Positions 36,555-45,987 are shown, counted from the stretch's first letter. The stretch: DNA of 53,242 nt from Pleurocapsales cyanobacterium LEGE 10410 (GCA_015207195.1 JADEXJ010000024.1:1-53242); one strand, 5' to 3'. Program-made: numbers and translations. Notes: a model not told the origin generated them from the sequence alone.

Positions 36555-37442
36555 TTAGCCGATGGTTACTGAAATTGTCCAATTTACTAATATTGGGACA
36601 AACAAACAGCCTTCGATCCAGATAGTATAAACCCAACGAGGGGTATCAGCGTTGACCGACCAAATATAGATAAGATTGACTGACGTAGCCAAAACAATTG
36701 CTGGATGATAGGCGATGACCCCAGTTAACCACGCGCTGACGATTGTTAGCAGCATTGATAGATTCATTACGGTCAAAACAATTTTGGTTCCTTCGATTCC
36801 CACCATAATTGGCAAAGTAACTACCCCTTTATAGCGGTCTGATTCTAGATCGCGGATATCAAAAGTGTGGGAGTTGGTGACAATAAAGACGAACATAAAC
36901 CAGGTAATTAAAGCTGCTGCAACATCAAATTGAGCCTGAGAGTAGGCTAAAGGTACAGCAATTACGGCATAGGTAAGGATTCCACCTACAATCCAAGCCT
37001 TTGAACCAGGCAGATCTTTTAAGCGATACCACTGCCACCCTGACTCCTTTTTGCTGGGAAATAAGGGCGTACCGTAAAGTAAAGGAATGATTCCTACCAA
37101 GCTGATATAGCGAACTTGGGAGGGGGCAAAATATAATAGTATGACGGTAGCGACGATCGCTGAGAACAATAAAACCCAGATACACCGCTGTCGAAAAAAT
37201 AGCTGTGCTTGATGGTCAGGAATTTTCTGTACGTAGGAGTCAAAAATGCGGTCTAAATTATAGGGAATTAACGCCGTAACAAAGATTAAGGCGATCGCCT
37301 GCCAATTATGCCCCAGTTCTAGGGTTTCCTGAGTAAATATTCCTAAAGATGCTAGGGCAGCAGCTACCCAAACACTAGGATAGATAATCAGCTGCAAAAA
37401 GCGATCGTAGAGCCAGCCAAGAAAAGGAAAGCTTGGCTTCAT
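36555..37442 (-). CDS. UbiA-family prenyltransferase-like membrane protein
   Basis: About 295 residues with eight to nine hydrophobic segments. Both aspartate motifs of UbiA prenyltransferases are recognisable: NLDRIFD (NxxDxxxD) in the first loop and DIRDLESD in the second. These bind the prenyl diphosphate through Mg2+. The aromatic acceptor is unknown. The frame extends to ATG 37544 with 34 more residues including a hydrophobic stretch; I prefer ATG 37442 (MKPSFPFLGWLYDR), since family members start close to the first membrane helix. The longer form cannot be excluded. Confidence 0.75.
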   Translation of the reverse strand: MKPSFPFLGWLYDRFLQLIIYPSVWVAAALASLGIFTQETLELGHNWQAIALIFVTALIPYNLDRIFDSYVQKIPDHQAQLFFRQRCIWVLLFSAIVATVILLYFAPSQVRYISLVGIIPLLYGTPLFPSKKESGWQWYRLKDLPGSKAWIVGGILTYAVIAVPLAYSQAQFDVAAALITWFMFVFIVTNSHTFDIRDLESDRYKGVVTLPIMVGIEGTKIVLTVMNLSMLLTIVSAWLTGVIAYHPAIVLATSVNLIYIWSVNADTPRWVYTIWIEGCLFVPILVNWTISVTIG

Positions 37443-37620
37443 GGGAGTAGATTGATAGTCATTGAAATTAAAATCGTCCAGCGTTTTCTTGATATTATGA
37501 GCGATCGCCAAAATAATAAAAACTATCTGTAGTCGTAATTGCAAAACTTATCTGACGATAGATCTAGTATCATACCTCTTAGTCAAGAACTAACGCCGAA
37601 CTAACTTGCTAGATCTCAGG

Positions 37621-37800
37621 CTATTTAATGTTTGCCACCAAGGTGCTTTTCGGTTGGGTTTTTCGCATTTGAACACGTGAATTAGCCGTCAAAGTATTGA
37701 TGTTAGGCATTTCTTGATGGCAGGTAGGACAAAACCAATAGGCTCGATGATGATTTAGGTGTTTGAGTAAGCGACTGTGACAGCAAATACAACTGTTCAT
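37621..37800 (-). CDS. Small zinc-ribbon-like protein
   Basis: About 59 residues with CICCH and FCPTCH, a four-cysteine zinc-ribbon pattern, followed by a basic tail. Function unknown; nucleic-acid binding is plausible. The frame reaches ATG 37821, seven residues longer; the internal ATG 37800 directly precedes the first cysteines. It is preceded by a separate leftward DUF1830 gene 50 bp upstream. Confidence 0.6.
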   Translation of the reverse strand: MNSCICCHSRLLKHLNHHRAYWFCPTCHQEMPNINTLTANSRVQMRKTQPKSTLVANIK

Positions 37801-37871
37801 TTTTTTATCTCCATTTTCCAAAATACTGCGTTGAATGGCTGTGTCTTAAAAATTACCGCTTTGTTTCAAGT

Positions 37872-38201
37872 TCAACTATTGGCAGTGTTAGCAACCTTCA
37901 GCTTGGAACAAGGAATTGTGTCGGTTAATGCTGCGGTAGCGTTATTACTGCTGTATATTTTCAATTTTGCTTGCTTGACGGCATAAAACAAAACTGTTTG
38001 ATAAGGAAAAACAACTTTTTCCCAATAAAAATCAACAACATTTTCAATTTTTACTATCTGCAAATATTTAGTTTTATTTTGATAGGCATGAAGAATGGAT
38101 TGAGCCTGATGAGTTGAGATTTGTTGTTGAAGTAAAGTAGCTTTTGTATTGGATTTTACTAAATGATTTGAATTGTAAACAAGATTAGTAGTTTTAAGCA
38201 T
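37872..38201 (-). CDS. DUF1830 family protein
   Basis: A 109-residue protein matching the cyanobacterial DUF1830 pattern: AYQNKTKYLQIVKIENV, then EKVVFPYQTVLFYAV, then ALTDTIPCSKLKV. Typical members have about 70-100 residues; the first 30 residues here are an extra, non-conserved segment. Role unknown. It is followed by the zinc-ribbon gene on the same strand. Confidence 0.7.
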   Translation of the reverse strand: MLKTTNLVYNSNHLVKSNTKATLLQQQISTHQAQSILHAYQNKTKYLQIVKIENVVDFYWEKVVFPYQTVLFYAVKQAKLKIYSSNNATAALTDTIPCSKLKVANTANS

Positions 38202-38801
38202 GATGTTGATTTCTGAATAATTAAACGGCAGTTTAAAAAAAATGTTTGAGGTTTAATCAACTTGTTGCGGTAAAGAGAAATCTGATTTTTTAACCCCATC
38301 AAAGTATAGTGGTTTGAAAATTGGCAGGAGTAACCAAATAATTTGAGCTTAAAAAATATTAAGAAAGTTATCGATCTAATAGTATTTTATTACTACAATC
38401 TCTGAGGTTATCTGCTCTTGAATTTGATGGGGATCGATGATTTGAAGACTAATTATCACTCAAAAGCCTTTTTGATTAAACTTGGCAAAAATCTGATTTA
38501 TTATTTTGTGAGTTTTATAAATTAATTGTAAAAATTGTTTTTTTTCTCTGTCTCTTCCGATCGATAGATTATGAGATCGATTAATAAAACTTTATTTATG
38601 AAAAAATTATTCCTACTGCGAAATACTATCATAGCTCTATTAAATATATATTTCAAAAAATATCAAGTTAACTACAAAAGCAATTAAATAAATTGCCGAG
38701 AGAAATTTAGCTCCTAAACCCCGTCTACATAAAAAACTGTAGTTTTTGAATCGGAGATCAAGGTAGTCGAACAGCAGAATATAATTTTTACTTGCTACTT
38801 G
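38202..38801. other. Intergenic, very AT-rich, no gene seen
   Basis: A 600-bp region with no usable coding frame. It contains an inverted pair CCCCATCAAA (near 38294) and TTTGATGGGG (near 38422) about 120 bp apart. Near its right end the TTGCTAC heptamer repeat begins. Confidence 0.45.
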
Positions 38802-38815
38802 CTACTTGCTACTTG
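38789..38815. repeat. Heptamer repeat forming the end of the CHAD gene
   Basis: Nearly four copies of ACTTGCT. The array crosses the stop codon of the leftward CHAD gene, so the last residues and the stop are encoded by the repeat. Confidence 0.75.
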
Positions 38816-39710
38816 CTCGCCAAATCTCCCAATAGCTACCGATGCGATCCACAAAATTTTCGGGGTTCTCAGCGTAAATTTTTTGACCCAGAACTATAGC
38901 TGTTGACTGTAATTCTTGGCGACGGCGATCGATTAAAGTAGTTAAGACTGATAATTTATTGTCGCGATTAAATCTTTCGGGCTGATCGGTAACCAGTTCT
39001 TGCAACACCGCTAAGTCGTGTTCTTCGCCCAAACAATCGGTTAAATGATGAGTTTGAGCAACATAATTTTCGATCACCTCAGTCCAAATAGGAGCTAAAA
39101 TTGTTAACTGATAGCGGAGATACTTGACTCTTTTGCGCCAGTCATGGAAATTTTCTGCTGCTGGTTGGGATATAACTTGATGCAGAGCTTTGCTACCGCG
39201 TTGGTAAACTCGCTTGAGACTCTTATCAACCGTAGACCAATCGTCTGAACCAATCGACCAATTGTCGATTTCCGTTTTACTCTCTTCAAGCTGTTTGACG
39301 ATCGCCTTGGTAACATCTTCGTTGACAATTTTTTGATACTCTTGACGATAATCAACCCTTAGTTCACGGCGAATATCGGTAAAAGTTTCAGGTTCGACCG
39401 TATCAAAATATGCGACCAAATTATCCAAAGTTTCAATTTGCACCCTGAGATCCCGAAGATTTGCCAAATTTCGCCCCAGATCTCGTAAACGGGCATTTTC
39501 AGACTTATAGGTTTTTTTTCCCAGGCGATCGCGTACTAAACGAATGACTGCCCTAGTTTTTTTGAGCCTTTTGCGAGCTTGATGAACTGCCACATTGATA
39601 CCCAGCTCTTCAATCTGGTTAAAATCGGCAATGGCTTTAGCTACTTCTTCAGTAGCAATTCGTTTAATTCCTTTGGGCAAGGATTCTTGTGCTTTGAGTC
39701 GGTAACTCAT
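38802..39710 (-). CDS. CHAD domain protein
   Basis: A 302-residue all-helical CHAD protein. Conserved histidine and basic positions appear in VAVHQARKRLKKTRAVIRL, LRDLRVQIETL, FHDWRKRVKYLRYQL and LTDCLGEEHDLAVLQEL. CHAD domains bind inorganic polyphosphate; the basic helices here fit that role. No CYTH domain is fused or adjacent. The C-terminal ASSK and stop lie within a heptamer tandem repeat. Confidence 0.88.
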   Translation of the reverse strand: MSYRLKAQESLPKGIKRIATEEVAKAIADFNQIEELGINVAVHQARKRLKKTRAVIRLVRDRLGKKTYKSENARLRDLGRNLANLRDLRVQIETLDNLVAYFDTVEPETFTDIRRELRVDYRQEYQKIVNEDVTKAIVKQLEESKTEIDNWSIGSDDWSTVDKSLKRVYQRGSKALHQVISQPAAENFHDWRKRVKYLRYQLTILAPIWTEVIENYVAQTHHLTDCLGEEHDLAVLQELVTDQPERFNRDNKLSVLTTLIDRRRQELQSTAIVLGQKIYAENPENFVDRIGSYWEIWRASSK

Positions 39711-39781
39711 CAGTTCATTTTTAAAAGTACTCGATCATACAATTTTAGTGGGAAAATAGCTCGATCAATTTAGAGTTGGCT

Positions 39782-41830
39782 TTAGCATTTCTCAGTCTTC
39801 AGCTGGCAACACTCCAAAATCAAGTAATTGCGATCGCTCACAGTAGCCTGCCAGTTGGGTTCGACAATGATAGTGTTAGTCGGTTCGACGATCATGGCTG
39901 CACCGACAATACAGTCTTCAGGCTGCAAGTCTTCTCGACGATAAATTCTGGCATCATGCCATCGATCTAGAGCAAACATTTGGACTATTTCTGTAGGTGC
40001 TGGAGGTTCGTTAGTAGGACGAGTACGAGTAACTACCGTCGCTGCTGGTGTATCCATTTGTTGAATCAATTCTACAGTTGCCGATTCGATAATCAACTGT
40101 TTTTCTGGTTGAACAAATCCGTAGCGAGTTTGGTGTTCGGTGGCAAAATTCTGCTGCATCACCGCCAGATTAGAATCGAAGTCAATAGTTAAAGTCGAAT
40201 CAGTCCCCGCATATTTGAGATTGACTTTTTTGATAATTAAATCTGGATTGTTTCGCGCTTTTTTTCCTTGGTCGATCGCCGAATCAAACAAAGACTCTAG
40301 TAGGGGCATAACTTCTGGAGTTAAAGCCATTTCTACCGACTCTACTCTTGTAGTACTGAGATTTGCCAGACCAATACCGTAAGCTGAGAGGACTCCTGCA
40401 TAGGGATGAATCAAGATCTTAGTCATCCCCAGAGTATCGGCAATGAGACAGGCTACCTGCGCCGATGCCCCGCCAAAACAACACAAAACGTATTGGGTGA
40501 CATCATAACCCCGTTGCAGACTGATCTTTTTGATCGCATTTGCCATATTCTCTACGGCGATCGCTATAAAGCCAGATGCTACTTGTTCGGGGGTAGAATG
40601 GTTAGCCGTAGCCGTGTTGATGGTTGCTGCTAACTGCTCGAACTTAGTCAGGACAATTTCTCGATCCAAAGGCAGGTTGGCATCTGAACCAAAAACGGCG
40701 GGAAAGTATTGGGGGTAAATTTTGCCCAGCATGACGTTGGCATCGGTAACGGTTAGTTTTCCGCCCCGTCGATAGCAAGCAGGACCTGGGTTTGAACCAC
40801 CAGATTCAGGACCTACGCGATAACTCATCCCATCAAAGCTTAGAATCGAACCGCCCCCAGCTGCGATCGTCTGGATTGCCAATACTGGTACGCGCATCCG
40901 CGCCCCTGCAATCTCTGAATCTAGTTCTCGTTCGTACTCCCCTGCATAGTGAGCTACATCCGTACTCGTGCCTCCCATGTCGAAGGTAACGATTTTGTCA
41001 AAGCCTGCTATTTGACTGGTTTTTACCGCACCGACTATGCCCCCCGCCGGTCCACTAAGAATGCTGTCCTTACCCTGAAAATTTTCGGCACTCACCAAAC
41101 CACCATCAGACTTCATAAACATCAGTTGGGTGCTGGGTAGCTGGCTGGCAAGGCGATCGATGTAGCGACGTAAGATCGGAGTAAGATAGGCATCGACGAC
41201 GGTAGTATCCCCGCGACTGACTAATTTCATCAACGGGCTTACCTGATGGGAAACAGATATTTGGGTAAAGCCAATTTGTTGAGCTATTTCCGCTACTTCT
41301 AGTTCATGTTGGGTATAGCGATAGCCGTGCATCAGAACAATGGCACAGCAATTGATTCCCCGATCATAAATGGTCTGCAAGTCTTGTCTAACCTGGGGTT
41401 GATTGACGGGCTTTAATTCATTACCGTTGGCATCATATCTTTCATCCACCTCGATAACAAACTCATACAGCATACTAGGAAGAACGATCTGGCGAGCAAA
41501 AATATCGGGGCGATTTTGATAGCCGATTCGCAACGCATCTTTAAAACCTTTAGTAATTAGGAGGACTACGCGATCGCCTTTTCTTTCTAACAAGGCGTTG
41601 GTGGCTACCGTCGTCCCCATTTTGACCACTTCAATTTGGGCGGTGGGAATGGGTTCACCCTGGGAAATCCTTAAAAGATCTCTAATTCCCTGGAGCGGTG
41701 CATCTCGATATTGTTCGGGATTTTCTGACAGTAATTTATCAACGATAATTTCACCTTGAGGTGTTTTAGCCACCACATCGGTAAACGTGCCACCGCGATC
41801 GATATAAAATTCCCAGCGTTGAGTGGTCAT
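39782..41830 (-). CDS. hyuA: Hydantoinase/5-oxoprolinase A subunit
   Basis: About 682 residues of the HyuA family. The N-terminal ATP-binding motif is FYIDRGGTFTDVVA; the central hallmark FDMGGTSTDVAHYAG and FGGASAQVACLIAD follow. HyuA normally pairs with HyuB for ATP-dependent hydrolysis of hydantoins or 5-oxoproline, either as a separate gene or fused. Here the protein ends after the A part and no HyuB is encoded in the flanks. The frame opens at 41857, but the ATG at 41830 (MTTQRWEFYIDRGG) fits family starts better. It is divergent from the methyltransferase gene at 42004. Confidence 0.88.
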   Translation of the reverse strand: MTTQRWEFYIDRGGTFTDVVAKTPQGEIIVDKLLSENPEQYRDAPLQGIRDLLRISQGEPIPTAQIEVVKMGTTVATNALLERKGDRVVLLITKGFKDALRIGYQNRPDIFARQIVLPSMLYEFVIEVDERYDANGNELKPVNQPQVRQDLQTIYDRGINCCAIVLMHGYRYTQHELEVAEIAQQIGFTQISVSHQVSPLMKLVSRGDTTVVDAYLTPILRRYIDRLASQLPSTQLMFMKSDGGLVSAENFQGKDSILSGPAGGIVGAVKTSQIAGFDKIVTFDMGGTSTDVAHYAGEYERELDSEIAGARMRVPVLAIQTIAAGGGSILSFDGMSYRVGPESGGSNPGPACYRRGGKLTVTDANVMLGKIYPQYFPAVFGSDANLPLDREIVLTKFEQLAATINTATANHSTPEQVASGFIAIAVENMANAIKKISLQRGYDVTQYVLCCFGGASAQVACLIADTLGMTKILIHPYAGVLSAYGIGLANLSTTRVESVEMALTPEVMPLLESLFDSAIDQGKKARNNPDLIIKKVNLKYAGTDSTLTIDFDSNLAVMQQNFATEHQTRYGFVQPEKQLIIESATVELIQQMDTPAATVVTRTRPTNEPPAPTEIVQMFALDRWHDARIYRREDLQPEDCIVGAAMIVEPTNTIIVEPNWQATVSDRNYLILECCQLKTEKC

Positions 41831-42003
41831 AGTAATTGGCTTGTTGGTTTTCTGCACTGTAGATTGGCTGACATCTTATGATCGACTGAGGAGATGATGA
41901 AAAACGAATTTAGTATGTTGTCAAAGATTTGTCGAGCATAACTGAGAATAATTGCTTAGACTAGAGAGATAGAGTATTGTGAATTTTATTTATTGCTAAC
42001 CCT

Positions 42004-42807
42004 ATGGCTACTGGTCAAGATACCCTGTGGGAAAAGTTTCTTCAACCATTATTCGGATTTTTAATCGATCGCGAGGAATTAAAAAAGTTATCGGATAGCA
42101 TTGACTGGGAAGGTGAGAGCGATCGCTTGAACAACCCCGATCTGATTTATCCTGAATATTATAGTTCGCAAAACTTTCACGGTATTAAAGGCGGTTATCT
42201 CAACTCTGGTGCAGCCGTCACCTATGACCCCGTTACCAAACACGCCCTGCCTCCCAATGAAGTCTGGAATCGAGAAGCAGTAGTCAAGGCAGTTGCGGGC
42301 AATCCACAGAAAATCCTCGACCTTGGCTGTGGTACGGGTTCGACTACCATCATGCTCAAACAGGCTTTTCCTGAGGCAGAAGTCCTGGGACTAGATTTAT
42401 CTCCCCAGATGCTGGTGATGGCTGAATACAAAGCACAGCAGGCAGGATTGAATATCCGATGGCTGCATAGTCTAGCAGAAGCCACCAATTTTGCCGACGG
42501 TGAATTTGATGTAGTTACCGCTTCGCTATTACTTCACGAAACTCCAACCCATATTTCTCAAGCCATACTTAAAGAAGCTTTTCGCCTGCTCAAGCCAGGG
42601 GGACAAATCATTATTCTCGATGGTCATCAAAAAACCCTGCGTAACACTACTTGGCTAGCGGACATTTTTGAAGAACCCTATATCAGAGAGTACGCTGCGG
42701 GTAGCGTTGATGCTTGGCTTGGTAAAGCAGGTTTTAGTAAGATCTTGACAGAGGATGTTTGGTGGACAAACCAGCTAAGTACGGGAGTAAAATCGGTTAG
42801 CAATTAG
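42004..42807 (+). CDS. SAM-dependent methyltransferase
   Basis: A 267-residue class I methyltransferase. SAM motif I ILDLGCGTGSTTIML is at about residue 101, followed by VLGLDLSPQMLVMAEYKA, FDVVTASLLLHETP and LLKPGGQIIILDGHQ. About 90 residues precede the fold and contain YPEYYSSQNFHGIKGGYL, seen in cyanobacterial relatives of unknown substrate. It is followed 19 bp later by a HAD-like gene, so the two are probably co-transcribed. Confidence 0.85.
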   Translation: MATGQDTLWEKFLQPLFGFLIDREELKKLSDSIDWEGESDRLNNPDLIYPEYYSSQNFHGIKGGYLNSGAAVTYDPVTKHALPPNEVWNREAVVKAVAGNPQKILDLGCGTGSTTIMLKQAFPEAEVLGLDLSPQMLVMAEYKAQQAGLNIRWLHSLAEATNFADGEFDVVTASLLLHETPTHISQAILKEAFRLLKPGGQIIILDGHQKTLRNTTWLADIFEEPYIREYAAGSVDAWLGKAGFSKILTEDVWWTNQLSTGVKSVSN

Positions 42808-42826
42808 TCTAGGTGACAATTAACAG

Positions 42827-43507
42827 ATGAGTTTAAAAGCAGTTTTTTTAAATTTTAGTGGTGTAATTATCGATGACGAAGATATTAACCGTAGGTTGGT
42901 AGCAGATCTCATGCTGGGGGAGAATCTGAGAGCAGATGATGCGGAATATACTCAATACTGTCGCGGTAGGAGCGATCGCGCTGGCTTGAAAGATCTCTTA
43001 GCCAATCGTGGTCGAATTCTCTCTGATTCCTATCTAGATCGCCTGATTGAAACCAAAACCAAAGCCTATCAACAGCAAATAGATTGCCTAGACGAATTAC
43101 CCCTATCTCCCCATCTAGCTGAATTTCTAGGAAAGCTGCAAGAACAAAATATAGCTATTGGCTTAGTGACTGGGGCAGCTCGTTTGCAGGTCGAATATAT
43201 ATTGGAAAAAGCGGAACTGGCAAAATATTTCAACCTAATTGTTGCGGGAGACGATCTAGAAGCTAGTAAACCCGAACCCGATCCTTACTTGTTAGCGGTA
43301 GCAAAGCTCGATCTACAGCCCTCAGAGTGCCTGGCGATCGAAGATAACCCCATCGGTATTGAAGCAGCAAAAAGAGCGAAGGTACAGGTTGTCGGTATTT
43401 CCAATATCTATCCCCTACACATGTTACAGCGCAAAGCAAACTGGACGGTGGATGATTTTTTAGAGATCGAACTGGATCGAGTAGATCGGGTATTGTCTCA
43501 AACCTAA
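42827..43507 (+). CDS. HAD-superfamily protein lacking the nucleophilic Asp
   Basis: A 226-residue protein with the beta-phosphoglucomutase-like HAD fold. Motif II threonine (GLVTGAAR), motif III lysine (EASKPEPDPYL) and motif IV acids (LAIEDNPIGI) are present. Motif I, normally DxDGxxxD, reads NFSGVIID: the nucleophile position is N9 and the acid/base position is S11. It should therefore be unable to form a phospho-aspartate and may be a binding or regulatory paralogue. It lies 19 bp after the methyltransferase gene. Confidence 0.85.
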   Translation: MSLKAVFLNFSGVIIDDEDINRRLVADLMLGENLRADDAEYTQYCRGRSDRAGLKDLLANRGRILSDSYLDRLIETKTKAYQQQIDCLDELPLSPHLAEFLGKLQEQNIAIGLVTGAARLQVEYILEKAELAKYFNLIVAGDDLEASKPEPDPYLLAVAKLDLQPSECLAIEDNPIGIEAAKRAKVQVVGISNIYPLHMLQRKANWTVDDFLEIELDRVDRVLSQT

Positions 43508-43686
43508 AAAAAAGCGAAGATTTACCAACTATTAAGAGGAAGTTGATCAAATACTAGACGATTTGGTTTAAGGTGGGCGATCGCCAGACACCAAAAGAAT
43601 CTATCGCTCTAATATCTACGGTTTTTCCCAGATTTAGTCTCAAGTATTTTAAAGTTAAACTACGGAGATGATGAAAGAGTGAACCA

Positions 43687-43920
43687 ATGAACAGCGAAAG
43701 ATTATTAATAGATAAGTGGCGCGGTCTAAATCCTATACAACAGCAAGAAGTTTTAGATTTTGTTGAGTTTATAGCCCAAAAATCTTTCCAAGAGGATCGC
43801 TCCCAGATAAGAGAGCGACGAGTAAAACAGTGGCTCAATTGGGCTAGTGATAATCCCGATGATAGTCCTGGACTACCTGATGAAGCTTTAAGTCGCGACA
43901 GTATCTACAACGAAGATTGA
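43687..43920 (+). CDS. Probable antitoxin, DUF2281-like
   Basis: A 77-residue protein. The start LLIDKWRGLNPIQQQEVLDFVEFIAQK is typical of DUF2281/VapB-like antitoxins, followed by an acidic tail (PGLPDEALSRDSIY). It precedes a PIN-domain gene by 15 bp, the normal antitoxin-toxin order. It is likely still functional as a DNA- or toxin-binding protein even though the toxin appears shortened. Confidence 0.7.
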   Translation: MNSERLLIDKWRGLNPIQQQEVLDFVEFIAQKSFQEDRSQIRERRVKQWLNWASDNPDDSPGLPDEALSRDSIYNED

Positions 43921-43935
43921 TTAAGAATAGTTTTT

Positions 43936-44253
43936 GTGACTCTCTACCTACTCGACACCAATATTTTACTCAGAGCAAGCGATCGCACTTCACCGCGCTA
44001 CAATTTAGCAGTAAATTCTGTTGCTAGTCTAATCGCTCAAGGACACGAATGTATTATCACGCCTCAAGTATTGATTGAATTTTGGGTGGTTGCTACCCGT
44101 CCGATTGAGGTAAATGGACTTGGATGGAGTATCGAAAGAACTGAGAAAAAGATCGATCAAGTGATAAGTCAATTTACTTTAGTAAAAGAAACCGAGACGT
44201 GTTATAGATTCGCCCAGACAAAATTAAAGTGGTGGCGTGGCAAGGGAGTCTAA
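43936..44253 (+). pseudogene. C-terminally truncated PIN-domain (VapC-like) toxin
   Basis: The frame starts at GTG 43936 and gives 105 residues. It has the first PIN acidic motif, LYLLDTNILLR, and the conserved glutamate in ITPQVLIEFWVV. Full-length relatives continue with a helix and the second acidic cluster (an HDA-type motif); here the frame stops after LKWWRGKGV, before that cluster. Other frames beyond 44253 do not restore it. The toxin is therefore probably inactive as an RNase. It follows the antitoxin gene by 15 bp. Confidence 0.65.
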
Positions 44254-44598
44254 TTTGAGGTGCTAGATCTGTCCACAGATAAACACAGATGAACACAGAT
44301 AATTTACCTGTTTACCAACTAGTCACGGGTTTTTGATGGTTATAGATAATAGATAGCGACTGGTATTAAATGTTAGTCTGTTGCGCTGTTTTAAGTTTGA
44401 CGCGACAGCAGGTAGTTACCATCTATACTTTTTTGAAGTTCCTTTACGGCGAAGATAAAAAGTAATGAGTAGCATACTCGGTTACTATTCTCATGAGATT
44501 AGAAATCCGTGATAGACGCAGGGTCGCGCCTCTACTTACTACTTCTGATTTGTACGGCTATAGCGATCGCCAATTAACTGCATCAATCGACTAACAAC
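44254..44598. other. Intergenic after toxin remnant, no gene seen
   Basis: A 345-bp spacer with short repeats of ACACAGAT and no coding frame. It may include decayed toxin-gene sequence. No promoter or terminator is clear. Confidence 0.45.
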
Positions 44599-45849
44599 AT
44601 GACCAAATTACCCGTATCGCCGAAAAGCTCCGATCGCTCTCTTACAGCCTATAAGTTTCGTCGTCGAGATTTCCTGGTGGGCGCACAAATGCTCTTGGTG
44701 GCGTTTGGGGCTTTGGTGTTGGTGCCAATTCTTACAGGATTAGACCCCAACGTCGCTCTGTTTACCTCTGGACTAGGAACTTTGTGCTTTCAGCTAATTA
44801 CGGGAGGGAAAATTCCTGTTTATTTAGCATCTTCCTTTGCCTTCATCGCGCCAATTACTCTAGGGGTCGAGAAGTATGGTTTGTCCGAAACTCTATCGGG
44901 GCTGGCGGTTGCAGGAATAGTATATTTGGTATTGAGCATCGTAATTTTTTGGCGCGGTTCGGAGATTGTGGTTCGAGTTTTACCGCCGATCGTCACTAGC
45001 CCAGTAATTATGGTTATCGGTCTGGGTTTGGCTTCTACCGCCGTGGAGATGGCTTCTGAGGCGGGCGAGGGATACAGCGCGGTTGTGGCTATAGTAATAG
45101 CTACCGTTTCTTTGTTGGTAACTATGCTGACGGCAATTTTAGCCCGAAGTTTTTTGAAGTCAATTTCAATTTTAGTGGGAATTATTGCGGGATATTTAGT
45201 TTCCTTCCCTTTCGGCTTGGTGGATTTTTCCGCCGTTGGTGCAGCACCCTGGTTGGCAGTCCCCAGCTTTACCGCCCCAAGTTTTCATTTGCCCGCAATC
45301 TTATTTATCTTGCCCGTAGCGATCGCCCCCGCGATCGAGCATATTGGCGACGTGCTGGCGATTAGTTCGGTAACGAAAAACAATTATCTGCGTAATCCTG
45401 GGCTACATCGAACTTTATTAGGTGATGGACTGGCGACAACCCTGGCAGCATTTTTGGGCGGACCACCCAACACAACTTATTCGGAGGTTACGGGGGCAGT
45501 AGCTCTTACTAGAGCCTTCAATCCTGGGATTATGACTTGGGCTGCCCTAACGGCGATTGTACTGTCCTTTTTCGGAAAATTGGGAGCAATCTTACAAACC
45601 ATCCCCGTCCCCGTGATGGGTGGAATTTTAATTATTCTGTTTGGCACTATTGTAGTTATCGGTATTAACAGTCTGATTCAGGTGAGAGATGATTTATTAC
45701 AACCGCGTAATTTGGCAATTATTAGTGCCATTCTCATTTTGGGTGTGGGTGGTATGAGCATCAAGGCGGGCGTGTTTGCTCTAGAGGGCATCGGACTATC
45801 TAGCATTGTTGGCGTGTTACTAAACTTGTTTTTACCTCAAGGTAAATAA
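44599..45849 (+). CDS. uraA: Uracil/xanthine permease (NCS2 family)
   Basis: A 416-residue inner-membrane permease with 12-14 hydrophobic segments. UraA-type signatures: MLLVAFGALVLVPILTGLDP, GLGTLCFQLITGGKIPVYL and SSFAFIAPI near the N-terminus, the substrate-site region APAIEHIGDVLA, and GGPPNTTYSEVTGAVALT. It should import uracil or a related base using the proton gradient. The stop codon is followed directly by a TIR-minisatellite element (45851). Confidence 0.88.
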   Translation: MTKLPVSPKSSDRSLTAYKFRRRDFLVGAQMLLVAFGALVLVPILTGLDPNVALFTSGLGTLCFQLITGGKIPVYLASSFAFIAPITLGVEKYGLSETLSGLAVAGIVYLVLSIVIFWRGSEIVVRVLPPIVTSPVIMVIGLGLASTAVEMASEAGEGYSAVVAIVIATVSLLVTMLTAILARSFLKSISILVGIIAGYLVSFPFGLVDFSAVGAAPWLAVPSFTAPSFHLPAILFILPVAIAPAIEHIGDVLAISSVTKNNYLRNPGLHRTLLGDGLATTLAAFLGGPPNTTYSEVTGAVALTRAFNPGIMTWAALTAIVLSFFGKLGAILQTIPVPVMGGILIILFGTIVVIGINSLIQVRDDLLQPRNLAIISAILILGVGGMSIKAGVFALEGIGLSSIVGVLLNLFLPQGK

Positions 45850-45850
45850 G

Positions 45851-45987
45851 TAAGTAGGCACAATAATTTATCACACCCAAACATCTTGTTTTTTCCCTAT
45901 CTCCCCATCTCCCTATCTCCCTATCTCCCCATCTCCCTATCTCCCTATCTCCTTATCTCCCCATCTCCCTATCTCCCCACCTACTTA
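45851..45987. mobile_element. TIR-minisatellite element, copy 3 (inverted)
   Basis: The reverse complement of copy 1: TAAGTAGGC at the left, the conserved segment, then about ten CCCTATCT/CCCCATCT octamers, then ACCTACTTA (45979-45987). It starts one base after the permease stop codon. A frame through it (45886-46122) gives only a repeated SPYLPISL peptide and is not a gene. Confidence 0.7.
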
